DNA of 64,000 nt from Lichenicola sp965198655 (lineage in GTDB: Bacteria > Pseudomonadota > Alphaproteobacteria > Acetobacterales > Acetobacteraceae), in contig OZ240668.1 in the NCBI GenBank assembly GCA_965198655.1, positions 3,782,001-3,846,000 of the forward strand. Reading direction: 5' to 3'. Numbering within the stretch: position 1 is the stretch's first letter; every line of letters starts with the position of its first letter. The notes beneath the pieces are model-generated. The model worked only from the letters and a program-made list of their open reading frames with translations. It was not told the origin of the DNA and did not search any database. The translations under genes were made by a program, and so were the position numbers. Of this stretch, positions 7,774 to 17,528 are shown in pieces.

Positions 7774-10026
7774 ATGAGCAGCAGCAGAAGATCACCGCGT
7801 GTGGCGCGCCTTCTCGCCGCGACCAGCCTGACGATGATCGGCACCGGCACGCCGCAGGCACGGGCGCAGGACAGCGGCGATCCGCCCTGGCGGGTGGGTC
7901 GCCTGGCGCAGATCAGCGGCAGCGTGTCCAGCCACGGTCCCAGCAGCACGCAATGGGTTCCGGCCACCCCAAACGTGCCGCTCACCAGCGGCGACGCGCT
8001 GTGGACCGAGCCCGGCGCCGGGGCCGCGATCCAGATCACCGACAACGTGGTCGCCCTGGCGGACTCCACCGAGCTCGACCTGGCGACGCTGGACAACGCC
8101 CAGTTCGCCGCCACCGAGCCGCAGGGCGCGCTGTTCCTCGACCTGCGCGACATCCCCTCCGGCAATAGCTGGGCCATCACCACGCCGCGCGGCACCGTGC
8201 GGTTGGGCGGCGCCGGCCAGTACGAGATCGCCGCCGGCGACAGCGCCACGCCGACGGTCATCAGCGTCGTCAGCGGCTCGGCGCAGATCACCAGCGGCTC
8301 CTTCTCGCTCGCCGTGGGCGCCAACCAGACCGCGACCGTGAGCGGCACCGACGCGCTGCAAGGCGCGGTGGGAGCGCTGGCGCGCGACCGCTTCCTGTCC
8401 GCGCAGCTCGGCCGGCTGGCGCCCGCGCCGTCCGGGCCGCAAGCGGTGCGCTACATGACCGGAGCCGGGTCGCTCGGCAGCTACGGCAGTTGGCAGCCCA
8501 GCCCGCAATACGGCCAGGTCTGGTATCCCCGCGTCGGCAGCGGCTGGGCGCCGTATCGCGAGGGCAGTTGGTCCTACGTGGCGCCCTGGGGCTGGACCTG
8601 GGTCGACGACGAGCCCTGGGGCTTCGCGCCGTTCCACTACGGCCGCTGGTCGCAGTTCGACGGGCGCTGGGGCTGGGTGCCGGCGGAGCAGGACGCGCCG
8701 CCGGACGTGTACCAGCAGCCAGCCTACGCCCCGGCGCTGGTCGACTTCGTGGTGGCCGGCGCCGTGGTCGGCCTCGCCGCCGGGGCGCTGGCCGGCGGCT
8801 TCGGCGGGCGCGGCGGCCGGGGCGGCGACCGCGGCGGCGGCGATGTCGGCTGGATCCCGCTCGGGCCGCACGAGCCGTACCGGCCCTCGTTCAACGCCAG
8901 CCAGAACTACGTGCAGCGGATCAACTACGGCCGGATCGACAACAGCCGGACCACCATCACCACCATCAACAACTACAGCAACCACAACGCGCTGACGGTG
9001 GTGCCGGCGGCGGCGATGGCGCGGTCCGAGCCGATCAATCGGATCGCCCGCACCGGTGCTGCGGCGCTCGGGCCTGGCGGTGCGGCCGGTGCTGCGGGCG
9101 GCGCGCAGTTCCAGCCGGTGCGCGGCGCGCTGCCGATCCGTCCGGTCGCCGAAACGCGCGGGGTGACGCCGGCGGTGGCGCAGCGCTTCGGCATCGCCGC
9201 CCCGGCGGCGCATGCGGCGGCGGGCCCGGCGATCAACCCGGCCTTGTTCCACCCGCACGAGCTGGCAGCCGGCCGCACCCCGTTCCGCGGCGAGGCGGCA
9301 GCACCCGGCGCGCATCCGGGCGGCGTGCAGGCTCCGGCGGCGGCGGCACCGCATCCGGGGCTTCCCGGCCCTGCTCCCGCCGGGTCGGCCGGAGCGCCCG
9401 GCCGTCCGGCACCGGCGGCGGAGCGCGGCCCGGCCGGCGCCCCGTTGGGCGCGCATCCCCCAGGCCAGGTGCCGCCGCCGGGGCTGCCGGCACTTCGTGC
9501 CCCGGGTGCCGCGCCGCCCGGCATCGCGGAGCGTCGCGAGGGCGCTGCGCCGCCCGCACGCACGCCGGGCGCCGCAGCGCCAGCCGCCGCACCTGGCCGT
9601 CCGGAGCCAGGCGCCGTGCCGCACCCTGCCGGCGCGCCCGAAGGAGCGCATCCGGTCGGCCCGGCGCGCGTCAACCCCGAACTGCCGCACCTGCAGGCGC
9701 CGCCCGCCGCACGACCTGAAGCGCCCCATGCGCAGCCAGCGCATCCCGGCACTCCGCCGCCACGGGCAGAACCACCGCGGGCAGAGCCACCGCGAGCGGC
9801 ACCGGCTCCGCGCGGGGCCCCGCCGCGTCCGCAACCCCCACCCCGTCCTGCGCCGCGACCCGAGCCGCCGCGACCCGCGCCGCGCGAGGCTCCCAGGCCG
9901 CAGCCCCAGGCCGCGCGTCCCGCACCGCCGCCCCGTCCGGCACCGCCGCCACCCCGTCCGGCCCCCGCACCGCATCCGGCTCCGGCTCCGGCCGGGCACC
10001 ACGACGACCATCACGGCGGCCATTGA
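7774..10026 (+). CDS. Secreted DUF6600/FecR-like protein with long Pro/Ala-rich tail
   Basis: A 750-residue envelope protein. Residues 1-32 form a signal peptide ending ARAQD. Residues about 35-195 resemble a FecR-type beta domain (SGSAQITSGSFSLAVGANQ). Residues about 225-310 are the aromatic DUF6600 module with repeated tryptophans (WYPRVGSGWAPYREGSW, PWGWTWVDDEPWGFAPFHYG, WGWVP). A glycine-rich hydrophobic patch follows at about 320-355. From about residue 480 to the end the protein is Pro/Ala/Arg-rich and low-complexity, with PPRAEPPRAEPPRA-type repeats, and it ends in a His/Asp cluster that could bind metal. It probably lies in the periplasm or outer surface. The function is unknown, and the tail makes homology searches unreliable. 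Confidence 0.8.
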   Translation: MSSSRRSPRVARLLAATSLTMIGTGTPQARAQDSGDPPWRVGRLAQISGSVSSHGPSSTQWVPATPNVPLTSGDALWTEPGAGAAIQITDNVVALADSTELDLATLDNAQFAATEPQGALFLDLRDIPSGNSWAITTPRGTVRLGGAGQYEIAAGDSATPTVISVVSGSAQITSGSFSLAVGANQTATVSGTDALQGAVGALARDRFLSAQLGRLAPAPSGPQAVRYMTGAGSLGSYGSWQPSPQYGQVWYPRVGSGWAPYREGSWSYVAPWGWTWVDDEPWGFAPFHYGRWSQFDGRWGWVPAEQDAPPDVYQQPAYAPALVDFVVAGAVVGLAAGALAGGFGGRGGRGGDRGGGDVGWIPLGPHEPYRPSFNASQNYVQRINYGRIDNSRTTITTINNYSNHNALTVVPAAAMARSEPINRIARTGAAALGPGGAAGAAGGAQFQPVRGALPIRPVAETRGVTPAVAQRFGIAAPAAHAAAGPAINPALFHPHELAAGRTPFRGEAAAPGAHPGGVQAPAAAAPHPGLPGPAPAGSAGAPGRPAPAAERGPAGAPLGAHPPGQVPPPGLPALRAPGAAPPGIAERREGAAPPARTPGAAAPAAAPGRPEPGAVPHPAGAPEGAHPVGPARVNPELPHLQAPPAARPEAPHAQPAHPGTPPPRAEPPRAEPPRAAPAPRGAPPRPQPPPRPAPRPEPPRPAPREAPRPQPQAARPAPPPRPAPPPPRPAPAPHPAPAPAGHHDDHHGGH

Positions 10027-10030
10027 CAAG

Positions 10031-10053
10031 CGCCGGCGCCGCGCGGCGCCGGC
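10031..10053. terminator. GC-rich bidirectional hairpin between convergent genes
   Basis: A perfect 22-base inverted repeat at 10032-10053 (arm GCCGGCGCCG) sits between the end of the DUF6600 gene and the atpC stop codon. There is no strong U-tract, so it may be a Rho-assisted or mRNA-stabilising hairpin serving both convergent transcripts. Confidence 0.5.
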
Positions 10054-10056
10054 CAG

Positions 10057-10464
10057 TCAGCCCGCTTCGGCGGTCTCCACGGAGGCGCGGGCGGACTGGA
10101 TCCGCTCCAGCAGCGGTTCCAGTGCCGGCACGTCGGACTTGTCGGCGGCCTCGTAGGCCCGTTCCGCCTCGGCCAGGCGGGCCTCGCCGTCCTGCCGCGA
10201 CAACTGGTCGACCGGCACCGCGCTGTCGGCCAGGATGGTGCAGCGCTCCGGCGTGATCTCGGCAAAGCCGCCGGCGACGAAGAACCGGTCGGTGACCCGG
10301 TTGCCCTCGTGCAGCGACACCACGCCGCCACGCAGCAGCACGATGGTCGGCGCGTGCTCCGGCATGGCGGCGAGGTCGCCTTCCGCGCCCGGCATCACCA
10401 CCATGTCGACCGCGCGCGCCAGCAGCCGCTTCTCCGGGCTGACGATCTCGACGTCGATCGGCAT
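10057..10464 (-). CDS. atpC: F1-ATP synthase epsilon subunit
   Basis: A 135-residue epsilon subunit of the F1 sector, which sits on the central stalk and regulates ATP hydrolysis. The N-terminal beta-sandwich is evident: VEIVSPEKRLL, then VVMPGAEGDLAAMPEHAP, then FFVAGGFAEITPERCTILAD. The short C-terminal helical region follows. The ATG at 10464 is taken; a GTG codon immediately before it could add one residue. It is the last gene of atpHAGDC, 34 bp after atpD. Confidence 0.95.
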   Translation of the reverse strand: MPIDVEIVSPEKRLLARAVDMVVMPGAEGDLAAMPEHAPTIVLLRGGVVSLHEGNRVTDRFFVAGGFAEITPERCTILADSAVPVDQLSRQDGEARLAEAERAYEAADKSDVPALEPLLERIQSARASVETAEAG

Positions 10465-10498
10465 CACGCTGCTCCTCGCGTCGCCAGCGGCACCGGGT

Positions 10499-11974
10499 TC
10501 AGCCCTTGTCCTTCATCGCCCGCGCCTTCTCGATCGCCTCGTCGATGGAGCCGACCATGTAGAACGCGGATTCCGGCAGGCCGTCGTGCTCGCCGGCGAC
10601 GATCGCCTTGAACGAGCGCACCGTGTCCTCGATCGAGACCAGCTTGCCGGGAGCGCCGGTGAACACCTCGGCGACGTGGAACGGCTGGCTCAGGAAGCGC
10701 TGCAGGCGGCGCGCCCGGGCCACGGTCTGCTTGTCGTCCTCGGACAGCTCGTCCATCCCTAAGATGGCGATGATGTCCTGCAGCGACTTGTAGGTCTGCA
10801 GGATGCGCTGCACGTCGCGCGCCACTTGGTAGTGCTCCTCGCCCACGATCTTCGGGTCGAGCGAGCGCGAGGTGCTGTCCAGCGGATCGACCGCCGGGTA
10901 GATGCCGAGCTCGGCGATGGAGCGGTTCAGCACCGTGGTGGCGTCGAGATGCGCGAACGAGGTGGCCGGCGCCGGGTCGGTCAGGTCGTCGGCCGGGACG
11001 TAGATCGCCTGCACCGAGGTGATCGAGCCCTTCTTGGTCGAGGTGATTCGCTCCTGCAGCGCGCCCATGTCGGTGGCCAGCGTCGGCTGGTAGCCGACGG
11101 CCGACGGGATGCGGCCGAGCAGCGCCGACACCTCGGACCCGGCTTGCGTGAAGCGGAAGATGTTGTCGACGAAGAACAGCACGTCCTGGCCTTCCTCGTC
11201 GCGGAAGTACTCGGCCAAGGACAGACCGCTCAGCGCCACGCGGGCGCGGGCACCCGGCGGCTCGTTCATCTGGCCGTAGACCAGCGCCACCTTGGAGCCC
11301 TCGGTGGTGTCCTCGCCCAGCTTGATCACGCCGGCGTCGATCATCTCGTGGTAGAGGTCGTTGCCCTCGCGTGTGCGCTCGCCGACGCCGGCGAACACCG
11401 ACACGCCGCCATGCGCCTTGGCGATGTTGTTGATCAGCTCCTGGATCAGCACCGTCTTGCCGACGCCGGCGCCGCCGAAGAGGCCGATCTTGCCGCCCTT
11501 CAGGTAGGGGCAGAGCAGGTCCACCACCTTGATGCCGGTGACCAGGATCTCCGACGACGCCGCCTGCTCCTCGAACGAGGGGGCGTCGCGGTGGATGCCG
11601 TAGTACTTGGTGGCGTGGATCGGGCCGCGCTCGTCGATCGGCTCGCCGATCACGTTCAGGATACGGCCCAGCGTGCCGGGGCCGACCGGCACCTGGATCG
11701 CAGCCCCGGTGTCACGCACCTCGGTGCCGCGCACCAGCCCGTCGGTGGAGTCCATGGCGATGCAGCGCACCTCGCGCTCGCCGATCTCCTGGGCCACCTC
11801 CAGCACCAGCTTCAGCTCGCCCACCTGGCAGGTGAGCGCGTTCTGGATAAAGGGCAGCTCGCCCTCGAACTGCACGTCGACCACCGGCCCCTTCACCTGG
11901 ATGACCCGGCCGACGATGTTGCGGCCGGCGTCACGAGCGGGCGTGGCGGCAGGCGCCTCGAGGGTGGTGGACAT
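10499..11974 (-). CDS. atpD: F1-ATP synthase beta subunit
   Basis: A 491-residue catalytic subunit of the F1 rotor motor. The Walker A loop GGAGVGKTVLIQEL, the catalytic-glutamate region GVGERTREGNDLYHEM, the Walker B region DVLFFVDNIFRFTQAGSE and the LGRIPSAVGYQPTLATDMG segment are all intact. The N-terminus carries a short Ala/Pro-rich extension before the beta barrel. It starts at an ATG with GGAGCTG upstream and lies 24 bp after atpG. Confidence 0.97.
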   Translation of the reverse strand: MSTTLEAPAATPARDAGRNIVGRVIQVKGPVVDVQFEGELPFIQNALTCQVGELKLVLEVAQEIGEREVRCIAMDSTDGLVRGTEVRDTGAAIQVPVGPGTLGRILNVIGEPIDERGPIHATKYYGIHRDAPSFEEQAASSEILVTGIKVVDLLCPYLKGGKIGLFGGAGVGKTVLIQELINNIAKAHGGVSVFAGVGERTREGNDLYHEMIDAGVIKLGEDTTEGSKVALVYGQMNEPPGARARVALSGLSLAEYFRDEEGQDVLFFVDNIFRFTQAGSEVSALLGRIPSAVGYQPTLATDMGALQERITSTKKGSITSVQAIYVPADDLTDPAPATSFAHLDATTVLNRSIAELGIYPAVDPLDSTSRSLDPKIVGEEHYQVARDVQRILQTYKSLQDIIAILGMDELSEDDKQTVARARRLQRFLSQPFHVAEVFTGAPGKLVSIEDTVRSFKAIVAGEHDGLPESAFYMVGSIDEAIEKARAMKDKG

Positions 11975-11998
11975 GGGTTCAGCTCCTGGGGGCGGAAA

Positions 11999-12880
11999 TC
12001 AGACGGCTTCGGCGCCGGCGATGATCTCGATGAGTTCGGTGGTGATGTTGGCCTGGCGCGTGCGGTTGTAGTGCTGCGTCAGCCGGTCGATCGCCTTGCC
12101 GGCGTTGCGGGTGGCGCTGTCCATCGCCGTCATGCGGGCACCCTGCTCGCCGGCAGCGCTTTCCAGCATCGCCCGGTAGAGCTGTATGCCGAGGTTGCGC
12201 GGCAGCAGCCGGGCCAGGATGGTCTCCTCGTCCGGCTCGAACTCGTAGGACGCGCCGTCGCGGGTGCCGACCTCGTTGTCGTTCGACGGCAGCGCCAGCG
12301 GCACCAACTGGACCTCGGTCGGCGTCTGCGACATCACGTTGTTGAAGCGGTTGAACACCAGGGTGGCGACGTCGAACTCGCCGCGCTCCAGCATCGCCGT
12401 CACCCGCTCGCCCAGCTCGGCGGCGGCGGAGAACGCCACGTCCTTGCCGGCGGAGCCGGGGATGCGGTCGACGATGCGGTCGCGATACTCACGCTGCAGG
12501 TAGTCACCGCCCTTGCGACCCACGGGCAGCAGCTTGACGGTCTTGCCCTCGCCTTCCAGGCGCTGCACCAGGCGGCGGGTGGCGCGGCCGATATTGGCGT
12601 TGAAGCCGCCGGCCAGGCCGCGGTCGCTGGTCACCGGGATCAGCAGGTGGACCTGGTCCCGGCCGGTGCCGACCAGCAGCTTCGGCGCGCCCTCGCGGCC
12701 GGCGGTGCGGGCGAGCTCGGCCAGCATGCGCTGCATCGCTTCCGCATAGGGACGTGCCGCCTCGGCCCGGCTCTGCGCCCGACGCAGCTTGGCGGCGGCC
12801 ACCATCTTCATGGCACTGGTGATCTTGCGCGTGGACTTGACGCTGCTGATCCGCGCCCGCAGCTCCTTCAGCGACGGCAT
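11999..12880 (-). CDS. atpG: F1-ATP synthase gamma subunit
   Basis: A 293-residue central-stalk subunit. The N-terminal coiled-coil helix begins MPSLKELRARISSVKSTRKI and TSAMKMVAAAKLRRAQ follows, a universal gamma signature. The C-terminal helix contains MTAMDSATRNAGKAIDRLTQ and the end ITTELIEIIAGAEAV. The central Rossmann-like domain is present. It lies only 7 bp after atpA, so translation is tightly coupled. Confidence 0.96.
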   Translation of the reverse strand: MPSLKELRARISSVKSTRKITSAMKMVAAAKLRRAQSRAEAARPYAEAMQRMLAELARTAGREGAPKLLVGTGRDQVHLLIPVTSDRGLAGGFNANIGRATRRLVQRLEGEGKTVKLLPVGRKGGDYLQREYRDRIVDRIPGSAGKDVAFSAAAELGERVTAMLERGEFDVATLVFNRFNNVMSQTPTEVQLVPLALPSNDNEVGTRDGASYEFEPDEETILARLLPRNLGIQLYRAMLESAAGEQGARMTAMDSATRNAGKAIDRLTQHYNRTRQANITTELIEIIAGAEAV

Positions 12881-12887
12881 CGGCCGG

Positions 12888-14426
<1,539 letters not shown>

Positions 14427-14429
14427 CGA

Positions 14430-15005
14430 TCAGGCTTCCTTCATGGCGTAGTGCAGGCGGGCGAGGCGCGAGCGCAGGCTCGCGTCGTAGAGGCGGGCGC
14501 CGACGCGCACCACCAGCCCGCCCAGCAGGGTGCGGTCCACCCGCTCCTGGATGTTGACGCGGCCATAGCCGGCCTCGGTCAGCCGGACCAGCAGCCGGGT
14601 GCGCTGCAGGTCGGTGAGCGGATGCGCGCTCGCCACCTCGGCCACCACGATGCCGCGCCGCGCCGCCACCAGGGACGCGAAGCCGGCCAGGATCGCGCGC
14701 AGCTCGGACAGGCGGCGGTTACTCGCGATCACGCCGACGAAGTGCTGCAGCAGCGGGCCGAAGCCCTGCGCCGCCATCGCCGCCAGCACCGCGGCCTGGC
14801 CCTGCGCCACGTCCAGCACCGGGTTGGCCAGCAGGGCGCGCAAGGGCGGGCTCTCGTCGATCAGACGGGCCAGCGCGTCGGCCTGGTCCACCGCCTCGTC
14901 CAGCGCGCGACGCTCGTCGGCCAGCTCGTACAGCGCGGTCGCGTAACGACCGGCCACGCCGCCGGCCGCGTTGACGCTCTGAGCTGTCGTGGCGCCCGGG
15001 CTCAC
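14430..15005 (-). CDS. atpH: F1-ATP synthase delta subunit
   Basis: A 191-residue peripheral-stalk (OSCP-like) subunit linking F1 to the stator. AGRYATALYELADERRALDE at the N-terminus and the C-terminal VDRTLLGGLVVRVGARLYDASLRSRLARL are the family signature. The start is a GTG at 15005, since no closer ATG gives the full N-terminal helix. It is the first gene of the F1 operon; the F0 genes are not in this window, as usual in alphaproteobacteria. The divergent RNA-ligase-like gene begins about 60 bp upstream, so both promoters must lie in that short gap. Confidence 0.94.
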   Translation of the reverse strand: MSPGATTAQSVNAAGGVAGRYATALYELADERRALDEAVDQADALARLIDESPPLRALLANPVLDVAQGQAAVLAAMAAQGFGPLLQHFVGVIASNRRLSELRAILAGFASLVAARRGIVVAEVASAHPLTDLQRTRLLVRLTEAGYGRVNIQERVDRTLLGGLVVRVGARLYDASLRSRLARLHYAMKEA

Positions 15006-15067
15006 TCTTGCGCGCTCCTTCGATTTTTGCGGAAACTGGCCCGCTTGGCCGTTGCCGGGCGTCTACC

Positions 15068-15643
15068 ATGGGCCCCATGACCACGCAACACGAACGCGAC
15101 ACCGCGACGAGCGCGCCACGGCCTGATTCCGGGCGCGCACCGCTGATCCTCACCCTGGAGCTGGCGCAGCCGGCGCAGGGGCTGTTCCAGGCGCTCCGCG
15201 ACCGGCACTTCCCGCCCGAGCGCAACCTGGTGCCGGCGCACGTGTCGCTGTTCCACGCCCTGCCGGGCGAGGAGTTGCCGGCGATCCTGCGCCGGCTGCG
15301 CGCGGTGGCCGCCACCCGGCCGCCGGTGCGGGTGGAGGCGCCCTTCCCGCTCGGACGCGGGGTCGGCTTCCGGCTCGGCAGCCCGGCTCTGGCGGCGCTG
15401 CGCGGCGCGCTCGCCCGCGACTGGGCGCCCTGGCTGACCGCGCAGGACCGGCAGGGCTACCGGCCGCACGTGACGGTGCAGAACAAGGTGTCGCCGGACG
15501 AGGCGCGGGCGACGCTGGAGCGGATCGCCGCCGGCTTCGTGCCGTTCAGCACCGAAGGCGCTGCGCTGCGGCTGTGGCGCTACCTCGGCGGCCGGTGGGA
15601 AGCGCTGCACACGGAGGAGCTGGCCGCTCCGCCTTTGGACTGA
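15068..15643 (+). CDS. 2'-5' RNA ligase/cyclic phosphodiesterase (2H) family protein
   Basis: About 191 residues. It resembles the 2H phosphoesterase superfamily: the two HxT/S motifs read HVSLFHA (about residue 59) and HVTVQNK (about residue 137), separated by roughly 78 residues. Members open cyclic phosphates or handle RNA ends; the exact substrate is unknown. Two ATG codons, 15068 and 15077, are possible and neither has a strong ribosome-binding site. It is divergent from atpH and convergent with the PfkB gene, with repeat copy 1 immediately after its stop. Confidence 0.8.
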   Translation: MGPMTTQHERDTATSAPRPDSGRAPLILTLELAQPAQGLFQALRDRHFPPERNLVPAHVSLFHALPGEELPAILRRLRAVAATRPPVRVEAPFPLGRGVGFRLGSPALAALRGALARDWAPWLTAQDRQGYRPHVTVQNKVSPDEARATLERIAAGFVPFSTEGAALRLWRYLGGRWEALHTEELAAPPLD

Positions 15644-15650
15644 TGAGGTC

Positions 15651-15768
15651 AAGGCCAGGGCTCTGCCCTGGACCCGCTGGGGCCGGAGGCCCCAGACCCC
15701 TTTTACTTTAAGAATTAGGTTTGAAGGGCTTTGCCGTTCATGGGGTCCAGGGGCGACGCCCCTGGCCT
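15651..15768 (+). repeat. Multi-hairpin intergenic repeat, copy 1
   Basis: The first of five roughly 117-bp copies in this window. It consists of four adjacent stem-loops: AGGGCTCTGCCCT, CTGGGGCCGGAGGCCCCAG, GAAGGGCTTTGCCGTTC (slightly degenerate here) and CCAGGGGCGACGCCCCTGG. It starts 8 bp after the RNA ligase-like stop codon and lies between that gene and the convergent PfkB gene. It may act as a bidirectional terminator or mRNA-stability element, or be a REP-like mobile element. Confidence 0.85.
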
Positions 15769-15790
15769 GTCTTCCGGCTCGCCCGAGTTC

Positions 15791-16795
15791 TCAGACCGCG
15801 AACGACGCGTCGAGGCGGTCGATCGCCATGGCGTCGAACTGCGCCAGCACCGCCGCACGGTCCGGCAGGGTCGGCCCTTCCTGGCCAAGCTTGGCGGCGG
15901 CAAACGAGAGCGCCATGCGCGCCACCCGCTCCGGCTCCGACTTCTCCACCAGCGCCGCGACCAGCCCCGCCACCAGCGCGTCGCCGGCGCCGACCGTGAC
16001 CGGGACCTGCAGGATCGGCGGCCGGCCGAGCAGGGCGTGGCGCTCGCTGACGAACAACGCGCCTTCGGCGCCGCGCGAGATCACCACCAGACCGATGCCG
16101 CGGTTGCACAGCGCGTGCGCGGCCTCGGCCATCTGCCTGATGTCGGAGAAGCTCTGCCCGGAGCTTTCCTCCAGCTCCTCCTGGTTCGGCTTGATCGCCC
16201 AGGGCATCGACGCCGCGTCGCCGCGCAGCACCTCGCGCAGCGGCTTGCCGCTGGTGTCCAGGATCACCCGGGCGCCCTGGCGGTTGAGCAAGGCGATGAT
16301 CTCGCCGTACGCGTTGTGCGGCATGCCGGGCGGCAGGCTGCCGGACAGCACCACGATCGTTCCCGCCCCGGCCTCGGTCGCCAGCACCGTGCGCAACTGC
16401 GCCAGGTGCACCGGCAGCGGCATCAGGCCCGGCAGGTTGATGTCGGTGGTGTCGCCGGCCGCCTCGTCGAGCAGCTTGATGTTGTTGCGGGTGTGGCCGG
16501 GGATGCGCACGAAGCGGTCGGTGATCTCCTTGGAGGCGAGGAAGTCCTCGAACGTCGCTGCGTTGCTGCCGCCCAGGAAGCCCGTGGCGACGATCGGCGG
16601 CTCGTGCGCCTGCCGCCAGTCGGACAGGCAGCCGGCGACGTTGATTCCCTTGCCGCCCGCCTGCCGCACCGAGGAGCGCGCCCGGTGCACCGTGCCAGGC
16701 ACCAGCTCGTCCAGCCGGATGGTGTGGTCGATCGCCGGGTTGAGCGTGACCGTGACGATGGCGGGGGCAGCCGAGACGGCGGGGGCGGCGGTCAT
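15791..16795 (-). CDS. PfkB-family hexose kinase (1-phosphofructokinase-like)
   Basis: A 334-residue cytosolic sugar kinase of the ribokinase/PfkB family. The N-terminus TVTLNPAIDHTIRLDELV and the substrate loop RQAGGKGINVAGCL are the 1-phosphofructokinase subgroup pattern, and the catalytic/ATP signature VTVGAGDALVAGLVAAL with the Asp base is intact. It could phosphorylate fructose-1-phosphate, fructose-6-phosphate or tagatose-6-phosphate; no PTS genes are nearby, so the fructose-6-phosphate role (Pfk-2) is as likely. The ATG at 16795 follows AAGGACG. A small conserved gene ends 35 bp upstream and is probably co-transcribed. Confidence 0.88.
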   Translation of the reverse strand: MTAAPAVSAAPAIVTVTLNPAIDHTIRLDELVPGTVHRARSSVRQAGGKGINVAGCLSDWRQAHEPPIVATGFLGGSNAATFEDFLASKEITDRFVRIPGHTRNNIKLLDEAAGDTTDINLPGLMPLPVHLAQLRTVLATEAGAGTIVVLSGSLPPGMPHNAYGEIIALLNRQGARVILDTSGKPLREVLRGDAASMPWAIKPNQEELEESSGQSFSDIRQMAEAAHALCNRGIGLVVISRGAEGALFVSERHALLGRPPILQVPVTVGAGDALVAGLVAALVEKSEPERVARMALSFAAAKLGQEGPTLPDRAAVLAQFDAMAIDRLDASFAV

Positions 16796-16830
16796 CAGGG
16801 AGCGTCCTTCCGGGATCGTGCCGAGAGCCC

Positions 16831-17199
16831 CTAGCCTCGCAGCCCTGGACGCGGATCGGAAGGGGGCAGCCGCGCCGGACCGGTTCCCGCCTTGTGCAGG
16901 CCGGCCTCCCGACGCAGCCGCTCCCGCGCGTCGCCGGCCAACGCGCGATCGAGCAGCACCGCAACCCCGCCGCCGGGTTCGACCACCGCCCGATACAGGT
17001 GGGTCCATCCGCCGTCCGGATCGCGATGCAGCACCAGGTGCCAGCCGCAGCGGCGCGGACGGCCCAGATGCGTGGTCCAGCCGAGGCGAACGAACTCGGC
17101 CTGGTCGTTCGCACCGACCCGAAGCGGCGCACAGAGCAGCGCTTCGACCGGGCAGGGAAGCGGAACGGGATCAAGCACGTCGAACAGGGTCGGCTCCAT
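16831..17199 (-). CDS. Conserved hypothetical protein upstream of the PfkB kinase
   Basis: About 122 residues starting MEPTLFDVLDPVPLPC at the ATG at 17199. It contains aromatic and charged strand-like segments (FVRLGWTTHLGRPRRCGWHL, WTHLYRAVVEPGGGVAVLLD) and an Arg/Gly-rich end. No signal peptide or membrane segment is visible. I do not recognise the family. An upstream in-frame ATG would add 25 poorly conserved-looking residues. Its position 35 bp before the kinase suggests an operon. Confidence 0.6.
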   Translation of the reverse strand: MEPTLFDVLDPVPLPCPVEALLCAPLRVGANDQAEFVRLGWTTHLGRPRRCGWHLVLHRDPDGGWTHLYRAVVEPGGGVAVLLDRALAGDARERLRREAGLHKAGTGPARLPPSDPRPGLRG

Positions 17200-17528
17200 G
17201 GGCGTGGAGCGGTCCGACCAGCCGTGTCGTATGGAGGCGCGGCGTGATCCCGTGGTTTGCCGGAACGGCCGCATCTCCCTCGACGGGACGCCACCTTGCC
17301 CGGGAAGGCAGGTTGGCGTTGGGGGTCAGCCCAACTCCTGATGCGGCGCGGACGCTAGCCGGCCCACCCAGCCGGCGCAAGAGTCCGTCCGGTTGCCCTG
17401 ATGCCCGGCCGCCCGAACCCCGACCAAGACCGGACGGGATCAAGGCAACCCCGGTCGCGTTCGCCCCGCTCGTCCATGTCAGGCGCGCACGCCGCTCGCA
17501 GCGCTCGCCTGCTCCACGCGCACGGGCC
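17200..17528. other. 329-bp intergenic region with nested inverted segments
   Basis: This lies between the start of the small hypothetical gene and the end of the GGDEF-EAL gene, both minus strand, so it must contain the promoter for the hypothetical/PfkB pair and the 3' end of the GGDEF-EAL transcript. Around 17388-17453 CGTCCGG and GGTTGCC segments recur later as their reverse complements CCGGACG and GGCAACC in an interleaved order, which could form alternative hairpins. No gene was recognised. Confidence 0.35.
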
